From: Kerstersia gyiorum
Lineage (GTDB): Bacteria; Pseudomonadota; Gammaproteobacteria; Burkholderiales; Burkholderiaceae_B
Direction of reading: 5' to 3'
DNA length: 64,000 bases
Assembly: GCF_004216755.1 (NCBI RefSeq)
Contig: NZ_SGWZ01000003.1
Span: forward strand, 186,001 to 250,000
Translations under genes and position numbers: made by a program
The notes under the pieces: model-generated
The model's input: the letters and a program-made list of their open reading frames with translations, nothing else
Databases searched by the model: none
What the model was told of the DNA's origin: nothing
Part shown: one piece after another, positions 23,387 to 32,492 of the stretch
How the letters are laid out: every line of letters begins with the position of its first letter
Numbering within the stretch: position 1 is the first letter of the stretch

Positions 23387-25203
23387 AAAAACCGGCCTCC
23401 GGCCCACGCATTACCTCGCTGCGCGAGACCTGGCAACTATTGCTGCGCAATGCCCGCAGCCGTGCTCCCCGGCTGCGGACCAGCCTGATCGGGTTGGGCG
23501 TGGCCGCCGCCATGCAAGGCCTGGCACTGGCCTGTCTGATGCCGGCTTTCCAGGCACTGATCCCTGTGCCGGACTGGCAGGCCGCCTTGCCCTGGCTGCT
23601 GGCCATGACAATCCTGCTGTTGGCCAGCAGCGCCATCCGCTGGCATGCGCAAGGCTTCGACTACGACGGCGACATGGTATGCAATACGCACGAACTGCGC
23701 ACGGAGCTGGGCGCACAGTTGCGCCGCATTCCGCTTGAATTGCTGCAGGACAAGCGTACTGGCGGCGTCAACGCGGCCTTGCTGGGCAACGTGGACGAAA
23801 CCCTGAGCTACGTCCTGACCATCGCCAATATGATGGCCAGCGCCTTGATCACGCCCGCCGTGGTTGCCCTCGCCGCCCTCTGGTTCGACTGGCGCATGGG
23901 CCTGGTCCTGCTGCTGGTGTTTCCTTTGCTGGTCCCGCTCTACCGCTGGCGTCGCCCTGCTTTCGGCCGTGGCATGCGCCTGCTCGCGGACGCCAACGAA
24001 CGCGCCAGCAGCGACATACTGGAATATCTCCAGGGCCTGCCCATACTACGGGCAGCCTGTTGCGCCGGCGCGCGCGCCGAGACCCTGCAGGACAGCTTCC
24101 GTCATCTGGAAACGGTGCAAACCCTCGGCCATCAAAAAGGGGCGAAGCCCAACCTGATCCTGACCACCGTCATGGAGCTGGCCGTGCTGCTCGTGGTGTT
24201 CGTCGGCACGCTGCTGGCCGCCCAGGGCACGCTGGACATTGCCATCCTGGCAGCCCTGATGGTCGTGGCCGTTCGTTTCGGGGAACCCTTGGCCACCTTT
24301 GTGCTGTACGCCAAGATACTGGACCTGATCGAGGCCGCACTGGGGAAAATCAACGCGCTGCTGTCTCTGGCGCCACTGCCGCAGCAACAACCGGTGCAAA
24401 TGCCGCAGACCTTCGATGTGGCGTTCGAAGCCGTGGAATTTTCTTATGCCTCAGCAAGTACGCCATGCCTGCGCCACCTGGACGCCAGGATTGCAGCCCG
24501 CAGCCTGACTGCGCTGGTCGGCCCTTCCGGCAGCGGCAAGACAACCGTGACGCGCCTGCTGATGCGGCATGCCGATCCACAGGCCGGGCGCATCCTGATC
24601 GGCGGGGTGGATATTCGCGCCATCGCCCCGGAACAGCTGAACTCGCTGATTTCCGTGGTATTCCAGGACGTTTACCTGTTCGACGATACCATCCTGGCCA
24701 ATATCCGCATGGCCCGTCCCGAGGCAACGACCGCCGAGGTGGAAGCTGCGGCGCGGGCCGCGCATTGCCACGATTTCATCTGCCGCCTGCCCTCAGGCTA
24801 CGACACCTGCGTGGGCGACATCGGCGGCAGGCTTTCCGGCGGAGAACGCCAGCGCATCAGCATCGCCCGCGCCATGCTGAAAAATGCTCCCATTGTGATT
24901 CTGGACGAGCCCACCGCCGCGCTGGATACGGAAAGCGAGGTAGCCGTCCAGGCCGCGATTGATGTTCTGGTACGCGAACGTACAGTCATCGTGATCGCAC
25001 ACCGTCTTTCCACTATCGCCGGCGCCGACCAGATCCTGGTCATCGACGCTGGCGAGATCGTAGAGCAAGGCCGCCATGCCGAATTGCTGGCACGGCCTGG
25101 CCGTTATGCCAGGATGTGGCAGGCCCAGCAAAGCGCAAAAAACTGGCATGCCGGGCGCCGTGCGCAAGACCGTGATTCACTCCCGGAAGCACTCATATCC
25201 TGA
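23383..25203 (+). CDS. YbtQ/IrtB-like siderophore ABC half-transporter
   Basis: This 606-residue partner of the preceding gene starts at ATG 23383 (ATGA overlap). The membrane domain spans about residues 30-330, and the ATPase domain has Walker A GPSGSGKTT, signature LSGGERQR, Walker B IVILDEPTAALD and switch His IAHRLST. Both sites look catalytically complete. The stop overlaps, tail to tail, the end of an MFS fragment on the other strand. The most economical role is import of a metal-loaded siderophore delivered by an outer-membrane receptor encoded elsewhere. No siderophore synthesis gene is present in the window. Confidence 0.85.
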   Translation: MKKPASGPRITSLRETWQLLLRNARSRAPRLRTSLIGLGVAAAMQGLALACLMPAFQALIPVPDWQAALPWLLAMTILLLASSAIRWHAQGFDYDGDMVCNTHELRTELGAQLRRIPLELLQDKRTGGVNAALLGNVDETLSYVLTIANMMASALITPAVVALAALWFDWRMGLVLLLVFPLLVPLYRWRRPAFGRGMRLLADANERASSDILEYLQGLPILRAACCAGARAETLQDSFRHLETVQTLGHQKGAKPNLILTTVMELAVLLVVFVGTLLAAQGTLDIAILAALMVVAVRFGEPLATFVLYAKILDLIEAALGKINALLSLAPLPQQQPVQMPQTFDVAFEAVEFSYASASTPCLRHLDARIAARSLTALVGPSGSGKTTVTRLLMRHADPQAGRILIGGVDIRAIAPEQLNSLISVVFQDVYLFDDTILANIRMARPEATTAEVEAAARAAHCHDFICRLPSGYDTCVGDIGGRLSGGERQRISIARAMLKNAPIVILDEPTAALDTESEVAVQAAIDVLVRERTVIVIAHRLSTIAGADQILVIDAGEIVEQGRHAELLARPGRYARMWQAQQSAKNWHAGRRAQDRDSLPEALIS

Positions 25204-25640
25204 CATTCCGGCCGGCTGGCAGGGAAACAATCAATTCGATGACCAGGACGCCGGCCAGCAGCAGGATGGGCAGGTGCCAGTCACCGGTACGGTAGTAGAT
25301 CGCCCCCACCAGCAACGGCCCGGCCACAGCGATCAGGTATCCCACAGTCTGTGCCATCGCGTAAAGCCGGGTCGCAACGTCAATACTGGAAGCCTTGGCC
25401 GCGAACAGAAAAGCCCCCAGCGAAGGCCCCGCCCCCTGGCCGAAGCCCCGCAACAGCGCCCACAGCCAGGCTGAACCCAACGGGGCATACATCAATCCCA
25501 GGGTGCCCGCCAGGCAGCTCAGCACCGTCGCGGCAATCCATGGGCGCTGGTCAGCACGGCGCGATGCCAGCAGCGGCGTGATGAAGCTGCCCACCATCAG
25601 ACTGAGCTGCGATGCCGAGAAGATACCGGCAGCCCCGGCC
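25193..25640 (-). pseudogene. C-terminal half of an MFS transporter (CynX-like), N-terminus lost
   Basis: About 150 codons resemble the last six helices of a 12-helix MFS permease of the cyanate-transporter type: ASQLSLMVGSFITPLLASRR, LLRGFGQGAGPSLGAF, YAMAQTVGYLIAVAGPLL. No start codon or SD lies where the homology begins. The open frame continues upstream only as antisense of the adjacent AraC fragment. The 5' half of the gene was therefore removed at a junction near 25,640-25,655. Confidence 0.65.
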
Positions 25641-25655
25641 TGCGCGCAAACATCG

Positions 25656-25980
25656 AAACTGAACCCCGACGACCAGGAAAAAATCCTGCGCGCGCGTGAA
25701 ATCCTGCTCAATGAGTACGCTCAGCCGCTTACCATTGCCTATTTGAGCGCTGCCGTCGGCACCAATGATTTCAAGCTCAAGCAGGGTTTCAGGGAGTTGT
25801 TCGATACCAGTCCGTACCGCCTACTGACTTCGGTACGGATGGAAAAAGCCCGGGAGTTGCTGGAAATGGGCGCCCGCGTTTCAACCGCCGCCTATCAGGT
25901 CGGCTATCAGCATCTATCGAGTTTCAATACGGCCTTCGAACGTTATTACGGCCATGCTCCCAAGAGCGTGGCCCATGCTG
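25656..25980 (+). pseudogene. DNA-binding domain of an AraC/PchR-type regulator, both ends lost
   Basis: About 105 codons give a complete double helix-turn-helix: LNPDDQEKILRAREILL, then YLSAAVGTNDFKLKQGF, RMEKARELLEMGARVST and YQHLSSFNTAFERYYG, ending in HAPKSV. KLKQGF is typical of siderophore regulators. The effector domain is missing. The frame has no stop of its own: it reads on through a short stretch and then antisense through fliA to 26768. It therefore looks like a fragment between two recombination points and not a functional gene. Confidence 0.65.
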
Positions 25981-26024
25981 GCAAGGAACGCGATTCGCCA
26001 GCACCCCCTGCTGCCCGCCAGGTA

Positions 26025-26771
26025 TCAGCCCAACAGGCGTTCGTCCGCCATCGCCTCGTCCCGGCGGTCCCAGTCACGACTGGCCATGCACGCGCGTATG
26101 CGAGCCATGGCCTGCGTGCGCAACTGGCAAACCCGCCCTTCGGTCACCCCCAGAACCAACGCTACCTCCTTGAGGTTCATGTCTTCCTGGTAGAGCAAGG
26201 ACAGCAACAGTTTTTCTCGTTCCGGCAGTTTTTCCAGCGCTTCGATCAGGACCGTGCGGAAATCCGCCTGCATGATGGCATTGAGGGGATTGGCACGGCC
26301 CTGGTCGGAAAAAATCCAGTCGTGGCCAGATTCGTCCTGGCCGTGGGACAGGTCTTCGGCATAAAGCAGTTGTGCCCCGTGCGCATCCTGCAACATTTCA
26401 TGGTACTGCGACAGGCTGACCCCGAGCTCCTCGGCCATGGCCGCCTCGGTCGCCGCCTGGCCAGTGCGGGCTTCGACGCTGCGCATGGCATCTTCGATGC
26501 GACGCGCTTTTTCGCGCACGCCACGCGACAGCCAATCCATGCCGCGCAATTCGTCCATCATGGCCCCACGGATGCGTTGGGTCGCATAGGTGGCAAATTG
26601 GGCATGCGGCATTTTCCGATATTTGCGCACGGCATCAAGCAGGCCCATGCTGCCTGCCTGTATCAGGTCATCCAGCTCCACCGACGCCGGCAGGCGCGCC
26701 AGCAGGCGCAGCGCGATCCGCCGGATCAGGGGCAAATACTGTTCGATGAGTTCCGATTCTTTCAATGACAC
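26025..26771 (-). CDS. fliA: Flagellar sigma factor FliA (sigma-28)
   Basis: This 248-residue sigma factor has region 2 (LPASVELDDLIQAGSMGLLDAV, then FATYATQRIRGAMMDELR), region 3 (WLSRGVREKARRIEDAM) and region 4 with its helix-turn-helix (MNLKEVALVLGVTEGRVCQL). It directs class III flagellar and chemotaxis transcription and is held by FlgM until the hook is complete. It starts at GTG 26771; a TTG two codons later is an alternative. It lies 74 bases behind fliE on the same strand, an unusual neighbour, since fliA more often follows flhF/flhG or sits with fliC/fliD. Its 3' end borders the AraC fragment. Confidence 0.93.
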   Translation of the reverse strand: MSLKESELIEQYLPLIRRIALRLLARLPASVELDDLIQAGSMGLLDAVRKYRKMPHAQFATYATQRIRGAMMDELRGMDWLSRGVREKARRIEDAMRSVEARTGQAATEAAMAEELGVSLSQYHEMLQDAHGAQLLYAEDLSHGQDESGHDWIFSDQGRANPLNAIMQADFRTVLIEALEKLPEREKLLLSLLYQEDMNLKEVALVLGVTEGRVCQLRTQAMARIRACMASRDWDRRDEAMADERLLG

Positions 26772-26845
26772 GCCTAGCGACCATGAACGCCGGCTCCGCC
26801 TGGGCGCCGGGGGAGCATCAGAAATTTAGCGGGCAGCCAGCCGCC

Positions 26846-27184
26846 TCAGACCGGCATGCTGGAGATTTCCTGGTAGGCCGCAACGAAGCGGTTGCGTACC
26901 TGTACGGTCATCTGAAAAGCGATACCAGCCTTTTGCATATCCAGCATGACATCGTTGAGCGCAATGCCAGGCTGACCGGCCTCGTAGGCCTGCGCCTGCT
27001 GGTTGGCGGATTCCTGCATGGAAGAAACCCGGGCCAACGAGCGTTGCAGTTCCTGGGCGAAGCCGCTTTCCCTGGCCGCGCCCGCTGCCCGCATTTCGGC
27101 CGTAGGCGCAGCGCCTGCCGCACGCGCAAGCTCACGCATGCTGGACAACAATTGCTCGATTCCGGACATTTGCACCATGGCCAT
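26846..27184 (-). CDS. fliE: Flagellar hook-basal body protein FliE
   Basis: This 112-residue protein links the MS-ring to the rod and is exported by the flagellar apparatus. The conserved C-terminal part is clear: ALNDVMLDMQKAGIAFQM and VRNRFVAAYQEISSMPV. It is encoded divergently from fliF, with a 391-base gap that must hold both promoters. The downstream neighbour is fliA. The length is usual for the family. Confidence 0.93.
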   Translation of the reverse strand: MAMVQMSGIEQLLSSMRELARAAGAAPTAEMRAAGAARESGFAQELQRSLARVSSMQESANQQAQAYEAGQPGIALNDVMLDMQKAGIAFQMTVQVRNRFVAAYQEISSMPV

Positions 27185-27575
27185 TCAGACTACCTTTTGA
27201 ACCCTGGCGCAAGACATGCGCGCAGGTATTGGCGCCAGGCAGCAGCACTGCCCACCGCGGGAAATTGCCAAAACACAATAGCAGATATAACTGGCAGACG
27301 CAGCCGCACCAGCGCCTCCTGATGCTCACCAAAAGACAGGCCATCACCGCTGCAAAAACAAGCCGGCATGCGGCTTTCAGCTTCGTTTCCTGCTACCTGC
27401 AAAAATTGATTAGCGCCAAAAATGGCGGCTTTTCAGCGTTTATTCCCCTACTGCCGACAGCGATAATCCCCAGCTCGAATATAGAGGTCCGCCTCGTGCC
27501 GCAACCCGTATTTCTGCTGAGAATCGCGCTACTGCCATCACTAGCCTGCGCCGCCCTCCTCCAAGGACTGTCCGC
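27185..27575. other. Divergent fliE/fliF promoter region
   Basis: No gene is seen in these 391 bases. Two hairpins are visible: AAGCCG-loop-CGGCTT at about 27350-27370, and CGCCA-loop-TGGCG at about 27413-27427 followed by GCTTTT. No sigma-28 match was found. The promoters are presumably of the FlhDC-dependent class, but no convincing FlhDC box could be assigned by eye. Confidence 0.5.
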
Positions 27576-29255
27576 ATGAGTCAAGACACAGTCCCGGGCC
27601 GCCTGTCCGGTTTCTTCACCCGCTTTCCGCAGTTGGCCTTCCTGGCCCGCGTGCCCAAGCCGGCGCTGCTGGGCGCGGGCGCCCTGGCCATTGCCTTGCT
27701 GGCGGTCGCCCTGCTGTGGTCGCGCGGCCCTGAATACCGTGTCCTGTTCTCCAACATCGAAGAACGAGACGGCGGTGCGATCGTGACCGCGCTCACCCAG
27801 ATGAACGTGCCCTACCGTTTCAGCGATAGTGGCACGGCCCTGCTTGTTCCCGCCGAGAAAGTCCATGAAACCCGCCTGGCCCTGGCGGCCCAGGGGCTGC
27901 CCAAGGGTGGCTCGGTCGGTTTCGAACTGCTCGACAACCCCCGTTTCGGCGCCAGCCAGTTCAGCGAGCAGGTCAGCTACCAGCGCGGCCTGGAAGGCGA
28001 GTTGGCACGTTCCATCGAATCCCTGCATGCCGTGGAACGCGCCCGCGTGCACCTGGCGCTGCCGCGCCAGTCATTGTTTGTACGCGAGCGCCAGAAGCCC
28101 ACCGCGTCGGTACTGCTGACGCTCTACCCCGGCCGCCAGATCGACCACGCCCAGTTTACCGCCATCAGCTGGCTGCTGGCTTCCAGTGTGCCGAACCTGC
28201 ACGCGGATGACATTTCCGTGGTGGACCAGAGCGGCCGCCTGCTATCCACCCCCCAGGGCGAGGAATTCGGCTTCGATGCCGACCAGCAACGCCGCGCGCG
28301 CCAGATCGAACAGCGCGCCGAAGAACGCATCCTTGCGCTGCTGAACCCCTTGCTGGGCAGCGGCAATGTGCATGCGCGCGTGACCGCCGACCTGGACGTT
28401 TCCCGCCGCGAACAGACTTCCGAAAGCTATCGTCCCAATCAGTCGCCCAATGAAGCAGCGGTACGCAGCCGGCAAAGCAACCGCCGCGAGCAGACCGGCC
28501 TGGCCCCCGCAGGCGGCCCGCCGGGCGCACTCAGCAACCAGCCCGCCCCGACTGCCGTCGCGCCGATAGATGCGCCCGCCACCGGCAATGCCGCTAGCCA
28601 GGCAGAAGCCGGCAAACCCGCCGCCCCGGCCGCACCGACGCAATCCAGCACCGATGAAACCATCAACTACGAAGTGGACCGCACCATCGAACATGTGCGC
28701 ACGCCGGCCGGAGAAGTACGGCGGCTGTCGGTGGCCGTGGTGCTGAACTACCTGCCTGACGCGCAAGGCGTCCCCCAGCCCTTGTCCCCCGAGGACATGG
28801 CCAAGATCGAAGGCATCGTCCGCGATGCCGTGGGCTACAGCGAAGCGCGTGGCGACAGCGTCAGCCTGGCCAACAGCCCCTTCACCGAAAACCTGGCGCA
28901 AACAGACGAACCGCCTTTCTGGCGCGACCCGTTCTACCTGGACCTGGGCCAATCCATGCTGCAATACCTGCTCTATCTGTTGCTGGCGCTGTTTGCCTGG
29001 CGCGCCGTCATCCGCCCCATCCTGAACCAGCGCAATGCCCCGGCAGCCGCGCCGGCGGCGCCAGCGACGGCGCAGTCCGAAGCGCAGTTGCAGCAGATTC
29101 GCGAGGCGCAGAGTGCCGCGCTGCGTGAACAGCAATTACAGGCCGAAAAGCACAGCCACGAAAAGAACCTGGCCGCCGCCCGCGAACTGGCGCAGAAGGA
29201 CCCACGCGCCGTGGCCATGATTATCCGCGCCTGGATGGAGGGCAAAAATGGCTAA
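27576..29255 (+). CDS. fliF: Flagellar MS-ring protein FliF
   Basis: This 559-residue protein has an N-terminal membrane helix (LLGAGALAIALLAVALLW), ring-building domains (DNPRFGASQFSEQVSYQRG, ERARVHLALPRQSLFVRE), a variable Pro/Ala/Gln-rich linker at about 290-350, a second helix near the C-terminus (MLQYLLYLLLALFAWRAV) and a cytoplasmic tail that binds FliG (DPRAVAMIIRAWM). It forms the MS ring that houses the export gate. It is the first gene of the fliFGHIJK operon and overlaps fliG by 8 bases. Confidence 0.96.
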   Translation: MSQDTVPGRLSGFFTRFPQLAFLARVPKPALLGAGALAIALLAVALLWSRGPEYRVLFSNIEERDGGAIVTALTQMNVPYRFSDSGTALLVPAEKVHETRLALAAQGLPKGGSVGFELLDNPRFGASQFSEQVSYQRGLEGELARSIESLHAVERARVHLALPRQSLFVRERQKPTASVLLTLYPGRQIDHAQFTAISWLLASSVPNLHADDISVVDQSGRLLSTPQGEEFGFDADQQRRARQIEQRAEERILALLNPLLGSGNVHARVTADLDVSRREQTSESYRPNQSPNEAAVRSRQSNRREQTGLAPAGGPPGALSNQPAPTAVAPIDAPATGNAASQAEAGKPAAPAAPTQSSTDETINYEVDRTIEHVRTPAGEVRRLSVAVVLNYLPDAQGVPQPLSPEDMAKIEGIVRDAVGYSEARGDSVSLANSPFTENLAQTDEPPFWRDPFYLDLGQSMLQYLLYLLLALFAWRAVIRPILNQRNAPAAAPAAPATAQSEAQLQQIREAQSAALREQQLQAEKHSHEKNLAAARELAQKDPRAVAMIIRAWMEGKNG

Positions 29256-30270
29256 GTCCCCCTCTGTCACCGAAACGGAACTGAACGGCCTGCAGAAAAG
29301 CGCCATCCTGATGCTTTCCCTGGGCGAAGATTCCGCTGCTGCGGTATTTCGCCACTTGCAGGGCACGGAAGTCCAGGAACTGGGTGCGGCCATTGCCAAC
29401 CTGAAGCAAATCTCGCGGCAGGACGTCAACAGCACGCTGAGCAGCTTCCGTGACGATGCAGAACAGTTCCTGGCCGTTTCCATCGGCTCGGACGACTACA
29501 TCCGCGCCGTGCTGACCAAGGCGCTGGGCAGCGAAAGAGCCGCCGGCATCATTGACGACATCCTGGAAGTCAGCAGCACCAGCAGCGGGATTGATACGCT
29601 GAACTGGATGGATGCCTCGGTGGTGGCCGAACTGATCGGCGGCGAACACCCCCAGATCATCGCCACAATCCTGGTGCACCTGAAACGCGACCGCTCCGCA
29701 GCCATCCTGAATTTCCTGCCGGCCCGCCTGCGCACCGATGTCATGCTGCGCATCGCCACCTTCGGCGGTGTGCAACCCGCCGCGCTGGCCGAACTCACCA
29801 CGACGCTCAGCACCTTACTGAGCGGCCAGGGCGCCAAGCGCAGCAACATGGGCGGCGTGAGGACGGCAGCGGAAATCCTCAACATGATGAGCACCAGCGA
29901 CGAGAAATCCATCGTCGATGCGCTGCGCGAACGCGACAACGACCTGACCCAGCGCATCGTCGACGAGATGTTCGTGTTCGAGAACCTGCTGGAAATGGAC
30001 GATCGCAGTATCCAGACGCTGCTCAAGGAAATCGAGGGCGAAGTGCTGACCATTGCGCTCAAGGGCGCGCCGGAAGACCTGCGCGAGAAATTCCTGGGCA
30101 ATATGTCGGTACGCGCCGCGCAGATCCTGCGCGAGGATATCGAGATGCAGGGCCCGGTGCGCATGTCCCAGGTCGAGACCGAACAGAAGAAGATCCTGGC
30201 GATCGCCAAGCGCCTGGCCGAAGACGGCCAGATTGCCCTGGGCACCCAGGGCAACGACGCCTATGTCTGA
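29248..30270 (+). CDS. fliG: Flagellar motor switch protein FliG
   Basis: This 340-residue C-ring protein connects the MS-ring to FliM and contacts MotA. All three domains are visible: the N-terminal FliF-binding domain (KSAILMLSLGEDSAAAVF), the middle domain with the EHPQ motif (GGEHPQIIATILVHL), and the C-terminal motor domain with the charged torque helix (VFENLLEMDDRSIQTLLKE). The fliH start lies within its last codons, so the two are coupled. Confidence 0.96.
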   Translation: MAKSPSVTETELNGLQKSAILMLSLGEDSAAAVFRHLQGTEVQELGAAIANLKQISRQDVNSTLSSFRDDAEQFLAVSIGSDDYIRAVLTKALGSERAAGIIDDILEVSSTSSGIDTLNWMDASVVAELIGGEHPQIIATILVHLKRDRSAAILNFLPARLRTDVMLRIATFGGVQPAALAELTTTLSTLLSGQGAKRSNMGGVRTAAEILNMMSTSDEKSIVDALRERDNDLTQRIVDEMFVFENLLEMDDRSIQTLLKEIEGEVLTIALKGAPEDLREKFLGNMSVRAAQILREDIEMQGPVRMSQVETEQKKILAIAKRLAEDGQIALGTQGNDAYV

Positions 30271-31069
30271 ACAAGAAACGCCGCTGCCGCCCAAGCCGCG
30301 CAACCGTGCATGGCAACGCTGGCAAATGGCCTCACTGGAAGCGGAAACCGGCGCGCCTGATTCACCTGACGCACCTGACGCGCCTGTGACGCCCCCGAAA
30401 CCGGAAGAAGTCGATCCGCGCGCGCTCATCGCCCAATGGCGCGAGCAGGCCGAGCAACAGGGCTATGAACTGGGCTACGCCCAGGGCCTGGAAGCTGGCC
30501 GGCGCGACGGACTGGCCAGTGGCCGCGAGGCAGGCGAAAAGCAGGGCCATGCCGAGGCACTGGCCCAACGCCAGGAAGAGAACGCCGCACTGCACGCCCG
30601 CCTGCACGACATTGTTCGGCAGGCCGACACGGCCGCCAAGCGGTTGGACCGCGAAGTGGGCGACGCGCTGATCCGGCTGGCCCTGGATATCGCCCAGGAT
30701 ATCGTGCGCGCCGAACTGCGCCAGCGCACGGACGCCATCGTCCCGCTGGTGCGGGAAGTCCTGGCGCTGCATTACCAGCAGCCCATCCTGTCCATGCGCC
30801 TGCACCCTGACGACTACGCCGTGGTGCAAAGCCAGTTGCCTGCGGAGCTTGCCGCCACCGGCTGCCGATTGAGCGCCGATGCCAGCCTGCAAGCTGGCGA
30901 CTGCCTGGCGGAAACCACGCTGGGCGACATAGATGCCACCTTGCGCGCGCGCTGGCGCCAGCACGCGGAGGCGCTGGGCGTTGAACATGAATGGGCTGCG
31001 GCCGCGCCGCCAGCCAGCCCTTCTGAACCTGGCACGGGCCAGGCGCAAGCCGATGAGCCTCCCGCTTGA
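30263..31069 (+). CDS. fliH: Flagellar export apparatus stator FliH
   Basis: The 268-residue product starts at ATG 30263, overlapping the fliG stop. The middle part is helical with Gly-repeat character (GYELGYAQGLEAGRRDGLAS), as in FliH, and the C-terminal domain (LALDIAQDIVRAELRQRT, PILSMRLHPDDYAVV) matches the FliH/SctL fold that binds FliI. It delivers the FliI ATPase to the export gate. The longer in-frame extension to 30053 lies inside fliG and is ignored. Confidence 0.9.
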   Translation: MSEQETPLPPKPRNRAWQRWQMASLEAETGAPDSPDAPDAPVTPPKPEEVDPRALIAQWREQAEQQGYELGYAQGLEAGRRDGLASGREAGEKQGHAEALAQRQEENAALHARLHDIVRQADTAAKRLDREVGDALIRLALDIAQDIVRAELRQRTDAIVPLVREVLALHYQQPILSMRLHPDDYAVVQSQLPAELAATGCRLSADASLQAGDCLAETTLGDIDATLRARWRQHAEALGVEHEWAAAAPPASPSEPGTGQAQADEPPA

Positions 31070-32492
31070 ACAGCGCTGGCTGAGCCAGCTGCAACTGGCC
31101 CGGCAGCGCATCGCGCATTGCCCGCCCTGGCAGCCGCTCGGGCGCATCACGCGAGCGGTCGGCCTGGTACTGCAAGCTACCGGACTGAGACTGCCGGTGG
31201 GCGCCGCCGTCACCATCGCCCATGGCCAGGGCGATGATGGCGGCATCGAAGCCGAAGTCGTCGGCTTCGACGGCCAGACCTTATACCTGATGCCCTTGCA
31301 GGACATTGCCGGCATCATGCCTGGCGCCCGCGTGGTGCCCCAGTCCCTGCCCCGGCGCCGCGTCACGGCCTTGCCGCCGGGCGAAGCCGATGCCACCCCC
31401 GCCAGCCATGCCGCACGCCAGCTGCCGGTCGGTGACATGCTGCTGGGTCGGGTGCTGGACGGCGCCGGCGTCCCCCTGGACGGCAAGGGTTCACTGCAGG
31501 ATGCGCCGCGCAGCACGCTCGCCCACACCTTCATCAATCCGCTGGACCGCGCGCCCATCCATGACGTGCTGGATACCGGCATCCGCTGCATCAATGGCTT
31601 GCTGACGGTGGGCCGGGGACAGCGCATGGGCCTGTTTGCCGGGTCCGGCGTCGGCAAGAGCGTGCTGCTGGGCATGATGGCGCGCTATACCCAGGCCGAT
31701 GTGATTGTCGTCGGCCTGATCGGCGAGCGCGGCCGCGAAGTGCAGGAGTTCATCGAAACCAATCTCGGCCCGGCAGGCCTGGCCCGTTCCGTGGTGGTGG
31801 CGGCCCCGGCTGACGTCTCTCCCGTCTTGCGCCTGCAAGGCGCGGCCTATGCCACGCGTGTGGCCGAATACTTCCGGGACCAGGGCAAGCATGTCCTGCT
31901 CATCATGGACTCCCTGACCCGCTACGCCATGGCGCAACGGGAAATCGCGTTGGCCGTGGGCGAACCGCCAGCCACCAAGGGCTATCCGCCTTCGGTGTTC
32001 GCCCGCCTGCCAGCCCTGGTGGAACGCGCCGGCAATGGCGCGGCTGGCGCCGACGGCGCCAGCCATGGCTCCATCACCGGTTTCTATACCGTGCTGGCCG
32101 AGGGTGACGACCAGCAGGACCCGATCGCCGATGCGGCACGCGCCATTCTGGACGGCCATATCGTCCTGTCGCGCCAGCTGGCGGAATCCGGACATTACCC
32201 CGCCATAGACATCGAAGCCTCCATCTCGCGCGTCATGACTGCGATCACCGATGCCGGCCAGCAGGCCGACGCACGCCGCTTCAAGCAATTGTTTTCCCGC
32301 TATCAACGCAGCCGCGACCTGATCGCGGTAGGCGCATATGTGCCCGGCAACGATGCACAGCTCGATGATGCCGTGGCCCGCTTTCCTGCCCTGGAACGCT
32401 ATTTGCAGCAGGGCCTGAACGAAAACATTTCCTACCCGCAGGCCACCCAGGCTCTGGGCGGCCTCTTCACCCAGGCAGGACGCCATGTCTGA
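31053..32492 (+). CDS. fliI: Flagellum-specific ATP synthase FliI (export ATPase)
   Basis: This 479-residue ATPase is related to the F1 beta subunit and forms a hexamer under the export gate. It shows Walker A AGSGVGKS, Walker B HVLLIMDSLTR, and the FliI/SctN block PPATKGYPPSVFARLP. The ATG at 31053 overlaps the fliH stop by 17 bases. An earlier in-frame ATG at 30987 would add a basic tail and a longer overlap. It is coupled to fliJ downstream (8-base overlap). Confidence 0.95.
   Translation: MSLPLEQRWLSQLQLARQRIAHCPPWQPLGRITRAVGLVLQATGLRLPVGAAVTIAHGQGDDGGIEAEVVGFDGQTLYLMPLQDIAGIMPGARVVPQSLPRRRVTALPPGEADATPASHAARQLPVGDMLLGRVLDGAGVPLDGKGSLQDAPRSTLAHTFINPLDRAPIHDVLDTGIRCINGLLTVGRGQRMGLFAGSGVGKSVLLGMMARYTQADVIVVGLIGERGREVQEFIETNLGPAGLARSVVVAAPADVSPVLRLQGAAYATRVAEYFRDQGKHVLLIMDSLTRYAMAQREIALAVGEPPATKGYPPSVFARLPALVERAGNGAAGADGASHGSITGFYTVLAEGDDQQDPIADAARAILDGHIVLSRQLAESGHYPAIDIEASISRVMTAITDAGQQADARRFKQLFSRYQRSRDLIAVGAYVPGNDAQLDDAVARFPALERYLQQGLNENISYPQATQALGGLFTQAGRHV

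Noticed and set aside
23384..25200. Long antisense frames over the ABC, flagellar and chemotaxis genes
   Set aside because: They mirror codon bias in G+C-rich genes, have no SD or family motifs, and are fully covered by well-supported genes on the other strand.
27205..27220. Possible sigma-54 promoter (GG-N10-GC) upstream of fliF
   Set aside because: Only the two dinucleotides match. The flanking bases do not fit the consensus, and nothing else in the window suggests a sigma-54 flagellar hierarchy.
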